A stretch of 6,738 nt of DNA, taken from assembly GCA_964487455.1 (NCBI GenBank), contig CAZARE010000026.1, forward strand, positions 1 to 6,738, in the 5' to 3' direction. A program made the position numbers and the translations under genes. Under the pieces are notes generated by a model. The model had not been told where the DNA came from. It saw only the letters and a list, made by a program, of their open reading frames with translations, and made no database searches. Of the stretch, positions 6,185 to 6,738 are shown one piece after another; the stretch's first letter is position 1, and each line of letters opens with the position of its first letter. This stretch comes from DASWJZ01 sp964487455 (GTDB lineage Bacteria > Pseudomonadota > Alphaproteobacteria > Rhizobiales > Afifellaceae).

Positions 6185-6594
6185 AATGCTTCCTCGACAC
6201 GAACGTTCTGGTGTACGGCGCGGTAGGAAAGCAGGATGAGCCGCGCAAGGCCGCGATTGCGCGCGAAATCGTGGCAACCAAGGTGTTCGGCGTCTCGGCG
6301 CAGACGCTCGCCGAGTTCTACGCGGTCGTTTCCCGGCTCGTACGCAGGCCACTGTCGCTCGCCGAGATCGATGCCTGGATCACTCATTTGTCGACGTTTC
6401 CCTGCACGGCGGTCGATGTGAACCTCGTGCGGGCAGGCATCTTTATTTCCCGGCGATACGGCATCGGGTATTGCGATGGCGCGCTCCTTGCCGCGGCCGA
6501 GCGGCTCGGCGCGGGCATCTTTTATTCAGAAGATCTGAACCACGGTCAGACCTACGGTTCAGTGAAGGTCGTCAATCCTTTCCACGAGGGTTGA
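6175..6594 (+). CDS. PIN-domain (VapC-type) putative ribonuclease, overlapping sucC
   Basis: This is a 139-aa protein with a complete PIN domain, the fold of VapC toxins and other Mg2+-dependent ribonucleases. The acidic residues expected for catalysis are all present: D8 in CFLDTNVLVYG, E47 in TLAEFYAV, D101 in GYCDGALLAAAERLG and D120 in FYSEDLNHGQ. The ATG at 6175 lies inside sucC, overlapping it by ten bases in another frame. The ribosome binding site (GGTGGG) is weak and close, so translation probably depends on ribosomes finishing sucC. No VapB-like antitoxin gene precedes it, because the upstream space is sucC coding sequence. The cognate antitoxin, if any, is elsewhere or is the short frame downstream. 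Toxin activity is not shown: lone PIN proteins also act in RNA processing. The domain call is firm, but the biological role is open. Confidence 0.9.
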   Translation: MPIECFLDTNVLVYGAVGKQDEPRKAAIAREIVATKVFGVSAQTLAEFYAVVSRLVRRPLSLAEIDAWITHLSTFPCTAVDVNLVRAGIFISRRYGIGYCDGALLAAAERLGAGIFYSEDLNHGQTYGSVKVVNPFHEG

Positions 6595-6598
6595 AGAG

Positions 6599-6736
6599 AT
6601 GTTCTTCCGAAGACCACGTTCGAAACGCAGTGCGGTCAATGCCGAGCCCGCTAGGAGGCCGCCTGTGGTCGACGCGACTCCAATGGATGAAACGGGCTTG
6701 CATCTGAGTGGGATGAAGAAAGCTGACGAGAACTAG
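6599..6736 (+). CDS. Possible 45-aa small protein of unknown function
   Basis: An ATG four bases after the PIN stop opens a 45-codon frame (MFFRRPRSKRSAVNAEPARR... ending MKKADEN) that stops two bases before the window edge. GAGGG (6586-6590) lies eight bases upstream. It is basic at the N-terminus and acidic toward the end, and has no recognisable domain. Third-position GC is only about 60 percent, and it uses AGA and paired AGG codons, unlike the genes before it, so it may be noncoding or decayed sequence. An internal AGGAGG (6653-6658) stands six bases before an in-frame GTG. The last two bases, AT after TAG, could begin the start codon of the next gene. Confidence 0.3.
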   Translation: MFFRRPRSKRSAVNAEPARRPPVVDATPMDETGLHLSGMKKADEN

Positions 6737-6738
6737 AT

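Noticed and set aside
6175..6738. Classical vapBC toxin-antitoxin operon
   Set aside because: No VapB-like gene lies before the PIN gene. The short frame after it lacks antitoxin features and coding bias, so a complete module cannot be claimed.

Overview
The window is high-GC DNA with dense, codon-biased genes and looks chromosomal. It most likely comes from an alphaproteobacterium of the Hyphomicrobiales (Rhizobiales) type. The basis is the mdh-sucC order, the alphaproteobacterial character of both TCA-cycle proteins, an Omp19-like Inh-domain lipoprotein (a family known from Brucella and rhizobial relatives) and a short lysine/alanine/proline-rich histone-like protein. The genus cannot be fixed from the sequence alone.

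Layout. Positions 1-995 hold the 3' part of an MltB-type lytic transglycosylase with a C-terminal peptidoglycan-binding domain. A small VOC-superfamily protein follows on the same strand (1029-1421). Convergent to it is a PlsC-like acyltransferase on the minus strand (1466-2353). Divergent from that is a secreted, probably lipid-anchored AprI/Inh-type protease inhibitor (2470-3009). This first half is mostly envelope-related: wall cleavage, lipid acylation and an outer-membrane lipoprotein.

Positions 3010-3575 form a gene-poor stretch with lower-quality coding signal. It carries a post-gene hairpin, two T-runs, one tiny ORF, a perfect 8-bp inverted repeat and a very strong minus-strand intrinsic terminator. 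That terminator belongs to a 71-aa histone H1-like gene (3576-3791, minus), whose last 35 residues are seven tandem copies of K-[APS]-A-K-[KR].

Divergent from the histone-like gene runs the TCA-cycle block: mdh (3988-4950), then sucC (4985-6184). Instead of sucD, the next frame is a complete PIN-domain (VapC-type) gene. It overlaps the last 10 nt of sucC and has no recognisable antitoxin gene upstream. A weak 45-aa reading frame follows and ends two bases before the window edge. sucD is not in the window and may start just beyond it. A PIN ribonuclease-like gene apparently translated together with sucC is the most unusual arrangement seen here. I see no CRISPR array, tRNA, rRNA, insertion sequence or clear prophage signature.
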